Positions 9,814-17,602 of a stretch of 64,000 nt of DNA are shown piece after piece; position 1 is the stretch's first letter; every line of letters starts with the position of its first letter. A program made the position numbers and the translations under genes. The notes under the pieces are model-generated. The model worked only from the letters and a program-made list of their open reading frames with translations, had not been told where the DNA came from and made no database searches. Source of the DNA: Pedobacter steynii (lineage in GTDB: Bacteria > Bacteroidota > Bacteroidia > Sphingobacteriales > Sphingobacteriaceae); assembly GCF_001721645.1 (NCBI RefSeq), contig NZ_CP017141.1:1178001-1242000 (forward strand), written 5' to 3'.

Positions 9814-9939
9814 TTAGTTCCGGGCCAAAATGGCCACTAATTCGGCTACCGAATTTAGTAAGATGTTACCATCGAGATTATCAAATATAGAAAAATCAAT
9901 CAAGCCCAGGCTTCCTCCCTTCAAAATCACCCCTAGCAT
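9814..9939 (-). CDS. Possible 41-residue small protein upstream of the methyltransferase
   Basis: An ATG (complement 9937-9939) opens a 41-codon frame ending TAA at 9814, read as MLGVILKGGSLGLIDFSIFD then NLDGNILLNSVAELVAILARN. It has a glycine-rich first half and an amphipathic or hydrophobic second half. An in-frame stop lies three codons before the ATG. It ends 30 nt before the methyltransferase ATG in the same orientation, so it could be a co-transcribed peptide or substrate. Against this, two inverted repeats (9823-9835 and 9836-9859) lie inside it, so the stretch may be regulatory instead. There is no family match I can name. Confidence 0.3.
   Translation of the reverse strand: MLGVILKGGSLGLIDFSIFDNLDGNILLNSVAELVAILARN
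9836..9859. promoter_or_regulatory. Inverted repeat upstream of the methyltransferase, operator-like
   Basis: ACTAATTCGG and CCGAATTTAGT form a 10-bp stem with a one-base bulge around CTA. It is directly followed by GGCCA-AAA-TGGCC (9823-9835). No T-run follows on either strand, so these are not ordinary terminators. They could be a repressor-binding site or a structured leader for the minus-strand methyltransferase gene. Confidence 0.35.
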
Positions 9940-10264
9940 TTTTTTAACTCAAAAATGGGTACATGTGGGCTAGACAAGAATGAAGACCCTTGTTCACAAA
10001 ATAAGAGCGTTTAAACAACTCAAATTCCACGGCAGCATTACCCTCATCTCAAGGTTAGAGATAAGCTTAGACACACGGATTGTGCGTGAAAATGTTGGAA
10101 TTTATTCCCGTACCTTATGTGTTAAAATATTAATTGATTATACTAATTAGGGCACTTTAATCCGAAACAAGGGGGGGGGGGGGCAATTTCGTCCAGAATA
10201 ACTGGCCAGATTATTTACGGAATAGCTGCCACATCCTCCGAATTTCCCACTAGTCCGAGTTCGA
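9940..10264. other. Intergenic boundary region with a G13 tract
   Basis: No gene is recognised between the methyltransferase neighbourhood and the end of the four-gene operon. The only notable element is a run of thirteen G at 10171-10183 in otherwise AT-rich DNA. This is the probable left border zone of the accessory island, but no direct repeat matching the tRNA-Arg end was found here. Confidence 0.4.
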
Positions 10265-11533
10265 CTATTTTATCCTACTTGAGCTGAAAATTATTACACT
10301 TTCTCTTAAATGAGTAATATCAGGACTATGCTTGGTTTTCCGTCTTTTTATTTCTCGGAGAATCCCTATTTCACGTAGATGCCATCCTGCTTTACATCCA
10401 ATATCACCAATAATTAAATCTACAGGAATTTCCTTATTTGCGTATGCTGAGTTTGACACTACGAGCCAAATTTGAGCGTCTTTTTCTGCACGCTTTTTTA
10501 GTGAACACAGAATATTGAACATATCTTCAAAATACGCTTGTACCATTAATGGAATATCTCGATGCATTAAGGCATCTTTGTTACCATTAATATGGTTAAT
10601 GGAATCATTATACAGGGTTCCAAAGTCTTTTAATTTGGGCAACATCCATTTTGCCTGCACATGAGAACGAACTGTTCGTAGTCTTAAATCATACAATTCC
10701 TGACCTGAATTTACAAATTTCCCTAAAAAAAGCTCTGGTCTATATATATCAGTATAATCAAATGTATTAAGATATGGTGGTGATGTTATGCAAAGCTTAA
10801 ATTTGTCAAATTCCTGAGAATCATCCAAAACTCGTCTACAATCACCGTTAATTATATTTGGTTTTCTATCTATAATCTGAGCCTCAATATCTTCTTCTAC
10901 TCTCTGAATATTTTCTTCGAAAGACATTAAAAAAGTCTCTTTATCAAAGTTTCGTTGTTCCCATGTTGGGCGATATCTTAAACACTTTCCGTCTTTTTTT
11001 GCATTGCAATTGGACATAGCAGACGACATCAAAGAAAGTTTAAATAGATTCTGAACACTTTGATTATTTAACGATTTAACAGCCTGCCATCCTCCTTCAA
11101 ATGAAGACAATATACTGTCGTTAAACAGCCACTTCTTATTATCAATGGTTTTCGAAAATGTTGAAAATCCAATTAAATTAGAATTAAAACCATTTTCAAT
11201 TCCCTTCAAGACCTTGGATTTAGCTATATTGAGTTCTAAAGCGGTAGCATTTTCATTTTTTACACTAGAAAGAAACGCCGTAAATGGATTAACTTCAATT
11301 CCTAGGGAATTATAACCATTTGTACTGGCAGTCAAACTCGTTGTGCCACTACCATTAAAAGGATCGATGATCAAATCATCAGGTCCAATATTGGCTAATT
11401 CGATTGCTTTCTCTACCAAATAAGGTGAAAACCCCTCTTTATAGTAGTACCATCTATGTCTAGGCAAAGAGACGGTATTTTCAGCATTAGAGTACCCAGA
11501 ATCTTTTAAATTAAAATCTTGATTTATGGGCAT
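10265..11533 (-). CDS. DNA methyltransferase (N6-adenine or N4-cytosine) of the four-gene ATPase-nuclease operon
   Basis: This 422-residue protein has the SAM-binding motif DPFNGSGTT (residues 57-65), strand-2 motif LGIEVNPF (about 77-84) and the catalytic TSPPY motif (250-254), so it is an amino-methyltransferase acting on adenine N6 or cytosine N4. The motif order, SAM site first and TSPPY about 190 residues later, is unlike the common beta-class order. The intervening part, with CNAKKDGKC at 176-184, may recognise DNA. The C-terminal block (VVSNSAYANKEIPVDLIIGDIG, then LRESVIIFSS) is typical of the permuted family. Its ATG overlaps the nuclease stop by one base (TAATG), implying translational coupling. 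Its probable role is to protect host DNA from the partner nuclease or to set the mark that the ATPase complex reads. Confidence 0.85.
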   Translation of the reverse strand: MPINQDFNLKDSGYSNAENTVSLPRHRWYYYKEGFSPYLVEKAIELANIGPDDLIIDPFNGSGTTSLTASTNGYNSLGIEVNPFTAFLSSVKNENATALELNIAKSKVLKGIENGFNSNLIGFSTFSKTIDNKKWLFNDSILSSFEGGWQAVKSLNNQSVQNLFKLSLMSSAMSNCNAKKDGKCLRYRPTWEQRNFDKETFLMSFEENIQRVEEDIEAQIIDRKPNIINGDCRRVLDDSQEFDKFKLCITSPPYLNTFDYTDIYRPELFLGKFVNSGQELYDLRLRTVRSHVQAKWMLPKLKDFGTLYNDSINHINGNKDALMHRDIPLMVQAYFEDMFNILCSLKKRAEKDAQIWLVVSNSAYANKEIPVDLIIGDIGCKAGWHLREIGILREIKRRKTKHSPDITHLRESVIIFSSSRIK

Positions 11534-12591
11534 TAATTTAGGTATTTAGGTTCCATAAAAAATCTAAAGGGACTAGCAAAATCTGTCCTATTCCTATGAA
11601 ATTCCGGTTCGTATTGGATCTCACTATTCACATATTTCATAGCATTATTTTGATTAAGTTGAACTGTATTTGTATTACACAACGCTCTTCGGGCATCAAA
11701 TATAACCAAGTATCCTTTAGAAACATAAGTAGGAGCCTGTTTTAGATTCTCATCTAAATAATTTGCCAATTGTGACGCACCTGATAATGCTCTGGCGTCA
11801 GTATAGATTTGGGTAAATTGCTTTTCTCGCCTATGTAATGATTTTCCAAGCCATTTTATTTCTATTAAGGCTAACCTATTTACTAAAGACCAAGTTATTT
11901 TAATATCTACTGGATGAGAGCGGTCAACAACCTGTTCTGGGCGAGCTTCAGTATTTCGTAGACTAATTTTTAAATATTGTGTTAAAGAATCTCTAAGACG
12001 GTGCTCTGGTGCCCTCTTGAAAAACAATTGATTTTCATCAAACCAAACATTTTTTAATATTTCACAATCTGAATGTCTAGCAATCTTTGATTTATAGTAG
12101 TCCAAAGCTTCGTCAAGCTTTTTGAATGTTTGTATAGCAAAATGACTATCTGCCCCAGGAATGGGAATTAGTTTTTTTGAATCAGTCTTACCGTATATTC
12201 TTTCTGTTTCATTATGTTTTTCAAATGTATATATTAAAGCGTTTTCTCTTACAACATCCAAATTAAGCTCATACTCAAGGGCTACATCAATATTACCATT
12301 CTCTTTTATCTCTAAAACGATTTTCTCTCCGTTAAGAGGCGTGAGATTTTCTAGGGCATAAATCGTAGTTGGATTTGCTCCCAATGCTGATAAGTAATAA
12401 GCTTTATCTAATGCCAAATAGATAGTAACCGACTGAAAACCATTATAATTTAAATATTTATAAATATTCGCAATTGAATCTGTTAAAAAAATCAGGCTGT
12501 CTTCGGAATCATAATCATCCAAAATCATTGTGGCAAATTGATTTTTTGCAATCTTTTTGAAATAATCAACCTGTATCTGATCAGTTATCAT
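11533..12591 (-). CDS. PD-(D/E)XK-type nuclease, probable effector of the four-gene operon
   Basis: The 352-residue protein has no family I can name, but its C-terminal half shows a PD-(D/E)XK arrangement. There is a leading helix with E196 (APEHRLRDSLTQYL), then HPVDIKITW with D229, then ALIEIKWLG giving E244-x-K246. A helix (REKQFTQIYTDARALSGASQLANYL) and a strand (KGYLVIFDARR) follow, as in restriction-type nucleases. The first 180 residues look like a separate mixed alpha/beta domain. The gene overlaps the preceding gene by 11 nt and the following methyltransferase by 1 nt, so all are made together. I infer that it cuts DNA when the ATPase complex is triggered; RNA or modified DNA cannot be excluded. 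Confidence 0.65.
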   Translation of the reverse strand: MITDQIQVDYFKKIAKNQFATMILDDYDSEDSLIFLTDSIANIYKYLNYNGFQSVTIYLALDKAYYLSALGANPTTIYALENLTPLNGEKIVLEIKENGNIDVALEYELNLDVVRENALIYTFEKHNETERIYGKTDSKKLIPIPGADSHFAIQTFKKLDEALDYYKSKIARHSDCEILKNVWFDENQLFFKRAPEHRLRDSLTQYLKISLRNTEARPEQVVDRSHPVDIKITWSLVNRLALIEIKWLGKSLHRREKQFTQIYTDARALSGASQLANYLDENLKQAPTYVSKGYLVIFDARRALCNTNTVQLNQNNAMKYVNSEIQYEPEFHRNRTDFASPFRFFMEPKYLN

Positions 12592-13186
12592 AACGCAATA
12601 AGTGATTTGAATTTAATGATTCTATCCAAACGATAGCGGGTCCAATTAAGCTTTTGTATTGCCCTTCGAGAGCTGTTTTTAATGAAGCAAATTGAATATG
12701 AAGTGCTTCTGTTGCAGGGTTTGAGCTTTCGAGTAAGCTTTTACTGATATGTGAATTTCGAGCAGAAAATACTACAGGCTCTTTTGTTAGGGCTTCTTTG
12801 ATGACTCCATATGGCAACACAGACAGGCTTTTACATGCAGTTTCAAGATATGAGCATCTCCAACTTAATTGTGTTTGTGTCTTAAAAAAATTTAAATTCC
12901 TAATCCCTTTTTCCGTTATCTGATAAAAATCCTGATCCGTTTCTACTATGGATCCATTGGAAATCAATAGATCCAACGAGGACTGTATATCCGAACTATA
13001 TGGGCTCCCTAAATTACTCTTAATAAAAGCACAATTCCATTCACTCACTGTACGGCCATCATACAGTGAAAGCAGACAGCTTAAATATGCAAAAAATTGG
13101 ATTTCAGATAGAGAAAAATCGCCTATTCTTGACTGAAGTTTACTACCTATTAGGAGGGTATCTAATATTGACTCTGGCTTGCCCAT
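12581..13186 (-). CDS. Small middle-component protein of the ATPase operon, probable winged helix
   Basis: The 201-residue protein begins directly after the ATPase stop (TAGATG) and has a GGAG-like ribosome site, unusual here. Residues about 20-105 look like a winged-helix arrangement: a helical part (LSEIQFFAYLSCLLSLYDG), a helix pair around SSDIQSSLDLLISNGSIVET, and a wing DFYQITEKGIRNL. The remainder is helical. Size, fold and position resemble the middle component of ABC three-component systems and LmuC of Lamassu, small proteins that bridge an SMC-like ATPase and its effector. No sequence-level homology can be proven by eye. Confidence 0.55.
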   Translation of the reverse strand: MGKPESILDTLLIGSKLQSRIGDFSLSEIQFFAYLSCLLSLYDGRTVSEWNCAFIKSNLGSPYSSDIQSSLDLLISNGSIVETDQDFYQITEKGIRNLNFFKTQTQLSWRCSYLETACKSLSVLPYGVIKEALTKEPVVFSARNSHISKSLLESSNPATEALHIQFASLKTALEGQYKSLIGPAIVWIESLNSNHLLRYDN

Positions 13187-15127
13187 CTATTCTCCAAGTT
13201 TAGTTTCAATGTTAGAATACGCCTCTTCAATACGTTCACTTTCTTGTTGTTGAACATCTGACAACAGCGTCCAATTTGTCATTCTTTCGAGAGACATTCT
13301 CTCGATTTTGCAAATAGATGCTAACTCAATCAATAGCTGAGAGCTATTAATATTAGCTGTCATTATGATTTTGTGATTTGACTTAGCAAAATCAGCTAAC
13401 ATTTTTCCAGCACGACTCTCATAAGCAATATCAAGAGACCCCTCAGGAGTGTCAACTAAAAAGGTTGCAGATTCTGTACTAAGCTCTATTAACGCCATAC
13501 GCAAGGCTATATCAATAAAATAGCGTTGACTTTCTGACAATTGGAACGCATCCTTTCTTCTGGAATTCTGAATATTAAGAGATAAGTTAGCTCCTCTTGT
13601 CGATGTAGATAGTTCAATACTAATGTCTAATCCTAAGAAGCTTTTTGCATAATCATTAAAAATAGGAATAAAATCAGACTCAGCACTTATATATCCTTGG
13701 TTTAGTACTTTTTCAAGCTTTTGAAGTTCATCCCGAACAAGACTTCGCTTGGTGGAACTTTCGTCTTTTTGGGCAGAGTACCTAGAAATCTGATCCTCGT
13801 ATCCCTTAATTAAATTGGAGTAATCATTTTCTTGCTTGAATTTATGTATTCTTCTTAATACCTCTTCATTCGCTTTTTCTATGTCATATATTTTGTCGCT
13901 CAAAACCTTATTTTCGGACATAAGATGATCGTGTTCTTGAATTAAGCGATCTTTCCTTGACTGAAAATTTGCGATTTGATGGGATATATCAGACAATTTT
14001 AAATCTAAACTAGTTAATTGTTTAAAATACTCCTCCTCCTGTTTTTCCTCCTCATCCTTTTTTTGTCCTTCAATCAATGAAACTAAAGCCTGGATAAGAT
14101 CATCAAATTCCTTTGATGAATATATTCTAAGCTTTAAGTCATTTAATATTTTGATAACCTCGCTATTTCTTTCTAAAGGTATATCCTCCTTTAAAGATTT
14201 ATTAAAAATACTTTCATACTCGCTTCTCAAAGCAGACGCTTTTAATGAAAAATCAGAAATATTGAGATCACATTCCTTTATCTCAATGATTTTTTTATCA
14301 ATTTCTAGATTGATTTCCTCCGTTTTTTCTATAAAAAATTTATGCTCCTCGTAAATCTGGATGTTCTCAGTATCATCTGTTTTGGAAGCATTAACTGATT
14401 TCATAATGCCATTCAATTCATTTCGTGTCTTCGTAATCTGCCATTGAAGATTTCGAAAATCAGAATCATGCTTATTGAATTCTTTTCTATATTTATCTGC
14501 TAGCTTAGCCTTGTCAGCATCAACTCCAAAAACCAAATAGAGCACGCGTTCCATTACGCTTTCATCCCAAAAAAGAAGTTGATGACTTTCATCAAATGTA
14601 AACACGAACGATTGCAAAAAAACAAATTGATCGAAATGCGCAAGTTTTACATCCTTAGTAAAACAAGTCTTATACAATTCATTCAAATCTGAAGTAGTCA
14701 TTTCGTTTGAAACAATAAGATCTTCAGTAGGAGTACTCCTTTTAAATAATCTTAACTCATCAGGTTCGAAGAATCCACGGGTAATTGTATATTTAATATC
14801 TCCAATTGTAAATTCGATTGTCACCTCCGCTAATTCATAGTCATCCTCAGAAACTCTCCCATCAAAATATGTTGATGCAAAACCTTTACTTTGATTATAA
14901 AATTTCGTTATTTCATTGTACCATGTAAAGCGTCTTTCCGGATTTTTTACAATACCTGTTAATCCAAAATTTATTATGGTAATAAATGTAGACTTACCTA
15001 GACCATTCGCCCCAGCAAGGCAAAAAACGTCTTTAGTTAAGTCAATATCCAAAAAGTCAGTTCTTTTATATAGGCTAAAATGGCTTATTTGAACCTTTTC
15101 AATAGTAGGAAAAATAAATTTTTTCAA
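13187..15127 (-). CDS. SMC/Rad50-like ABC ATPase, first gene of the four-gene operon
   Basis: The 646-residue protein has Walker A GANGLGKST (residues 39-47), a long central coiled coil (about 215-300 and 345-480) and a C-terminal ABC half with signature LSESQ (530-534) and Walker B/D-loop VDTPEGSLD (558-566). The arrangement is that of Rad50/SMC-type ATPases. There is no CxxC zinc hook in the coiled coil, so dimer tethering differs from Rad50. The TTG at 15125-15127 is the only plausible start that keeps the first strand and Walker A; the nearest upstream ATG is out of frame and stops at once. It probably senses or loads on DNA and controls the nuclease made from the same transcript. Confidence 0.8.
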   Translation of the reverse strand: MKKFIFPTIEKVQISHFSLYKRTDFLDIDLTKDVFCLAGANGLGKSTFITIINFGLTGIVKNPERRFTWYNEITKFYNQSKGFASTYFDGRVSEDDYELAEVTIEFTIGDIKYTITRGFFEPDELRLFKRSTPTEDLIVSNEMTTSDLNELYKTCFTKDVKLAHFDQFVFLQSFVFTFDESHQLLFWDESVMERVLYLVFGVDADKAKLADKYRKEFNKHDSDFRNLQWQITKTRNELNGIMKSVNASKTDDTENIQIYEEHKFFIEKTEEINLEIDKKIIEIKECDLNISDFSLKASALRSEYESIFNKSLKEDIPLERNSEVIKILNDLKLRIYSSKEFDDLIQALVSLIEGQKKDEEEKQEEEYFKQLTSLDLKLSDISHQIANFQSRKDRLIQEHDHLMSENKVLSDKIYDIEKANEEVLRRIHKFKQENDYSNLIKGYEDQISRYSAQKDESSTKRSLVRDELQKLEKVLNQGYISAESDFIPIFNDYAKSFLGLDISIELSTSTRGANLSLNIQNSRRKDAFQLSESQRYFIDIALRMALIELSTESATFLVDTPEGSLDIAYESRAGKMLADFAKSNHKIIMTANINSSQLLIELASICKIERMSLERMTNWTLLSDVQQQESERIEEAYSNIETKLGE

Positions 15128-15515
15128 GATTTAGCGTTTCATTTTGCGAAAAATACATATAATCATCTGATTTCGCAATCTTATAGAAGCAATTTATCTT
15201 GATAGCGATTTCGAATCCACAATCATTTCGAAATATCATCGCAAAAACTCTCATGGATAATCAAACCTACGCATAACTATCTTAAATTTTCTCGCCCCTT
15301 GAGGCAAAAAAAGCCAACAGTTATATATAGCGATTGGCAAAGATCGTGGTCTCGACGGAAGAAAGAACGCTGTTTTTTATAGCTTAAATCGAATCATGGC
15401 GGCTCAAATCAGATCATTTTGAATCAAATAAGTTTCCCTTTTATTTACCCTTTCAGGACGAGTAATCATCAAGATCAACCGAAAGGCTTAGATAAATTCG
15501 AAGCTCTTATTGAGG
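15128..15515. other. Intergenic region between the ATPase operon and the HEPN gene
   Basis: There is no gene here. It contains the upstream region of the four-gene operon and, at about 15280-15357, a degenerate copy of the tRNA-Arg 3' end with its terminator, described separately. No clear promoter box for the minus-strand ATPase was recognised. Confidence 0.5.
15280..15357 (-). repeat. Degenerate copy of the tRNA-Arg 3' end and its terminator (attachment-site-like relic)
   Basis: The blocks CTCGCCCC, GCAAAAAAAGCCAACAGTTAT, GGCAAAG and GTGGTCTCGACG appear in the same order and spacing as in 17444-17535, which covers the terminator and last bases of tRNA-Arg. One difference is an extra stretch after CTCGCCCC at the tRNA copy. 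The hairpin is decayed (GCCAA...TTGGC still pairs). The two copies flank about 2.1 kb that carries one gene. This is consistent with an old integration at the tRNA or with a tRNA duplication relic. Confidence 0.55.
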
Positions 15516-16712
15516 TTAGCTGAGCTTTCGACGAATCGCCTTCAAAGTATGCGACTTATCTAAGGATGGCACTTCAAAAAGTTCAATCTCTCCTTTGTCT
15601 ACCAATATGTTTACTAAAGCAGAACTTGGCCCAAATGAAAAACCTTTCCGTTCAGTCAAAACATTCTGAATGAAATGTTTAAGCCCAACAAATCCAGAAG
15701 CATTAGTTTCGGCCCAAATTTGAGTCTCATCGAGCGCTTTCAAAAACTCTTCTTCCGTAATTATATAAATCGAGGAATCAAAAGACGAAAAGAATGATTC
15801 CCTTATTGCAATTTTATCAGACGCCGTTAAATCGACTTTATTTTGATCGACATCCTTGATAGCAGAATCTATAATACTCTTCAAATCCGTGGTTAATGAT
15901 TTCGCCTCATCAAAATCTTGCATCACAAATAAATTATTATGCGCAACTTTATGCCTGATCTTTTCAAGTTGCTGCCATTTTGATTGAAAGTCTTTTTCCT
16001 TAAATGCCTTTAGAAAGTACTTACTGTAATTTGGTTTCAGTTTTTCACGAAACTCTTTCAATTGTTCTATTGTGCTTACCATCTCGAGCTGTTCTACAAT
16101 GTCCTTCTTCTCATTGTACCCTGATGACTGTGAATAAATAAGCTTTCCCAAATCACCAAAGTCAATTAAATAGGCTTGATTGTCGATATGCTTTGAAAAT
16201 ACCCTTTCATTATCCTTTCGCTCTCTTGTCTTTTGCTTCATTTTATCATCAGATGTATGGTTCCACCAATTTGTTCCCAACTGTGTGATAAAAAATTGAA
16301 TTAAATATTTTCTTAAGAGATTCTCTATTGTATTAATCTGAGGGTAAATTCCTTTTGATATAGTTTCAGACACATCGTCAGTTAATACATACACAGTTTC
16401 AAACTTTGCATTTCTCAAGTGCTCAACTATGTCAATTCTAATCCTTTCCATAATATCAAAACCAGTCGCAACCGAAATCTTGAATCCAGCCTTAAAATCA
16501 AGCGTTTTTTTATCGTCAAGAATATGAGCATGAAGCTTTATATTTAAATCTTTATCCTCTATATGCTTTTCAGAGTATTCGGCTCTCTTCCAAATTTTTT
16601 CATTAGACAATAAATTATATTTTATGCTCCTTTCTGTGGTGATGTTAGTAGAACCGTTCGGATCGATACATATAATCTCAAACTTATAGGTACCAGAAGT
16701 TTCAAGTTTCAT
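15516..16712 (-). CDS. Swt1-like HEPN domain protein
   Basis: The 398-residue protein has in its middle the layout of Swt1-like HEPN domains: LLRKYLIQFFITQLGTNWW (about 132-150), a conserved acidic strand-helix QAYLIDFGDLGKLIY (179-193) and QQLEKIRHKVAHNNLF, giving the R253-x4-H258 motif that forms the RNase centre in active HEPN enzymes. The first 120 residues form a mixed beta region that may be a sensor. The last 85 residues are predicted compact alpha/beta, containing FGPSSALVNILVDKGEIELFEVP, reminiscent of a small wHTH. HEPN proteins of this kind are common in defence and stress loci. The gene is alone between the tRNA and the tRNA relic. Confidence 0.65.
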   Translation of the reverse strand: MKLETSGTYKFEIICIDPNGSTNITTERSIKYNLLSNEKIWKRAEYSEKHIEDKDLNIKLHAHILDDKKTLDFKAGFKISVATGFDIMERIRIDIVEHLRNAKFETVYVLTDDVSETISKGIYPQINTIENLLRKYLIQFFITQLGTNWWNHTSDDKMKQKTRERKDNERVFSKHIDNQAYLIDFGDLGKLIYSQSSGYNEKKDIVEQLEMVSTIEQLKEFREKLKPNYSKYFLKAFKEKDFQSKWQQLEKIRHKVAHNNLFVMQDFDEAKSLTTDLKSIIDSAIKDVDQNKVDLTASDKIAIRESFFSSFDSSIYIITEEEFLKALDETQIWAETNASGFVGLKHFIQNVLTERKGFSFGPSSALVNILVDKGEIELFEVPSLDKSHTLKAIRRKLS

Positions 16713-17483
16713 ATAATGGCGTTAATTTCTGGGAAAATAGCACTTTAAGAAGAGCAATCAAAATTTTTAAGCTTTATATGCACTCATTGAAGGTCATTCT
16801 TCCTCATTTTTTATGGTGAGCCGAAATCTTCAACTTCTTACAAGTATGCACATAGCTTGAATAAGGGGTCATTATCTTTTGAGAGGGCAAAGAATACCAC
16901 ACTTCTGACCTTGGCTCTGAACTAAATAGCTTTCATCGTTCTCGGACAAGAAAAAGTGGTTAAAATTATGATTAAGCTTAACCCGATCTACCTTTTAAAT
17001 TTCCACCTTTTTAACTGTTCAGTTGTTCGGCTCGGATTACTATTTCATTGCTATGTACCTCAAATGGCATTTACCTTCAATGGACTGAAACTAGACTTGA
17101 GCTCTTTCTCATTTCTCAGTTAAGCATTGCTCATCTATTCTCCTTGGGATTTATCATTATTCTGGGACTAGTAAATAAATCAAAGTCATTTACTTACATA
17201 TTCATATACTATTATTTATCATTTCCCCTCGGCGGGTAAATGACGTAACTTTGAGATCTCGAATCGAACACTGGATGTATACAAAACCAAGAAATTCCTA
17301 CAGCATCAAAGAAATCTGTCAGAAAAATATTTTAAAATAATTTTTATCTATACAGGAATTTATTTTCTTGAGCTCTGAAGAACTCATTTTGATGAAGCAA
17401 AAAGATCAATCTCAAAGCTCATTAAATCATTTGAAGACCGATCATCTTCAAATTTACTCGCCCCATTTCTAGCCCTTTGAAGC
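16713..17483. other. Gene-poor flank between tRNA-Arg and the HEPN gene
   Basis: The only frame over 60 codons (17048-17239, plus) lacks family features and shows no coding character; I do not annotate it. A near-perfect inverted repeat TCATTTCCCC / GGGTAAATGA lies at 17219-17243 with one mismatch. From 17444 the sequence matches the relic at 15280. Confidence 0.5.
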
Positions 17484-17515
17484 AAAAAAGCCAGCAGTTA
17501 TGTATAACTACTGGC
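17484..17515 (-). terminator. Rho-independent terminator of tRNA-Arg
   Basis: On the minus strand GCCAGTAGTTAT pairs with ATAACTGCTGGC across a 2-nt centre with a single mismatch, followed by TTTTTT. It begins 9 nt after the tRNA 3' end and probably ends the metG-tRNA transcript. Confidence 0.85.
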
Positions 17516-17523
17516 AAAGTAAG

Positions 17524-17595
17524 TGGTCCCGACGAGAATCGAACTCATATCTAAAGTTTAGGAAACTTCTATTCTATCCGTTGAACTACGGGACC
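17524..17595 (-). tRNA. tRNA-Arg (anticodon CCT)
   Basis: The minus strand gives a full cloverleaf: acceptor GGTCCCG/CGGGACC, D-arm GTTC...GAAT, anticodon stem GAAGT/ACTTT with loop TTCCTAA (anticodon CCT, reading AGG), a T-arm with loop TTCGATT, and discriminator A. CCA is not encoded. It begins 7 nt after the metG stop codon on the same strand, so it is probably processed from the metG transcript. Confidence 0.92.
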
Positions 17596-17602
17596 AATAA
17601 AC

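Noticed and set aside
10184..10264. Possible second tRNA-end repeat at the left island border
   Set aside because: CTAGTCCGAGTTCGACTAT resembles the tRNA end only loosely and not in a consistent order.
17048..17239. 63-codon plus-strand ORF in the tRNA flank
   Set aside because: It has no family, no ribosome site and no partner; the region looks non-coding.
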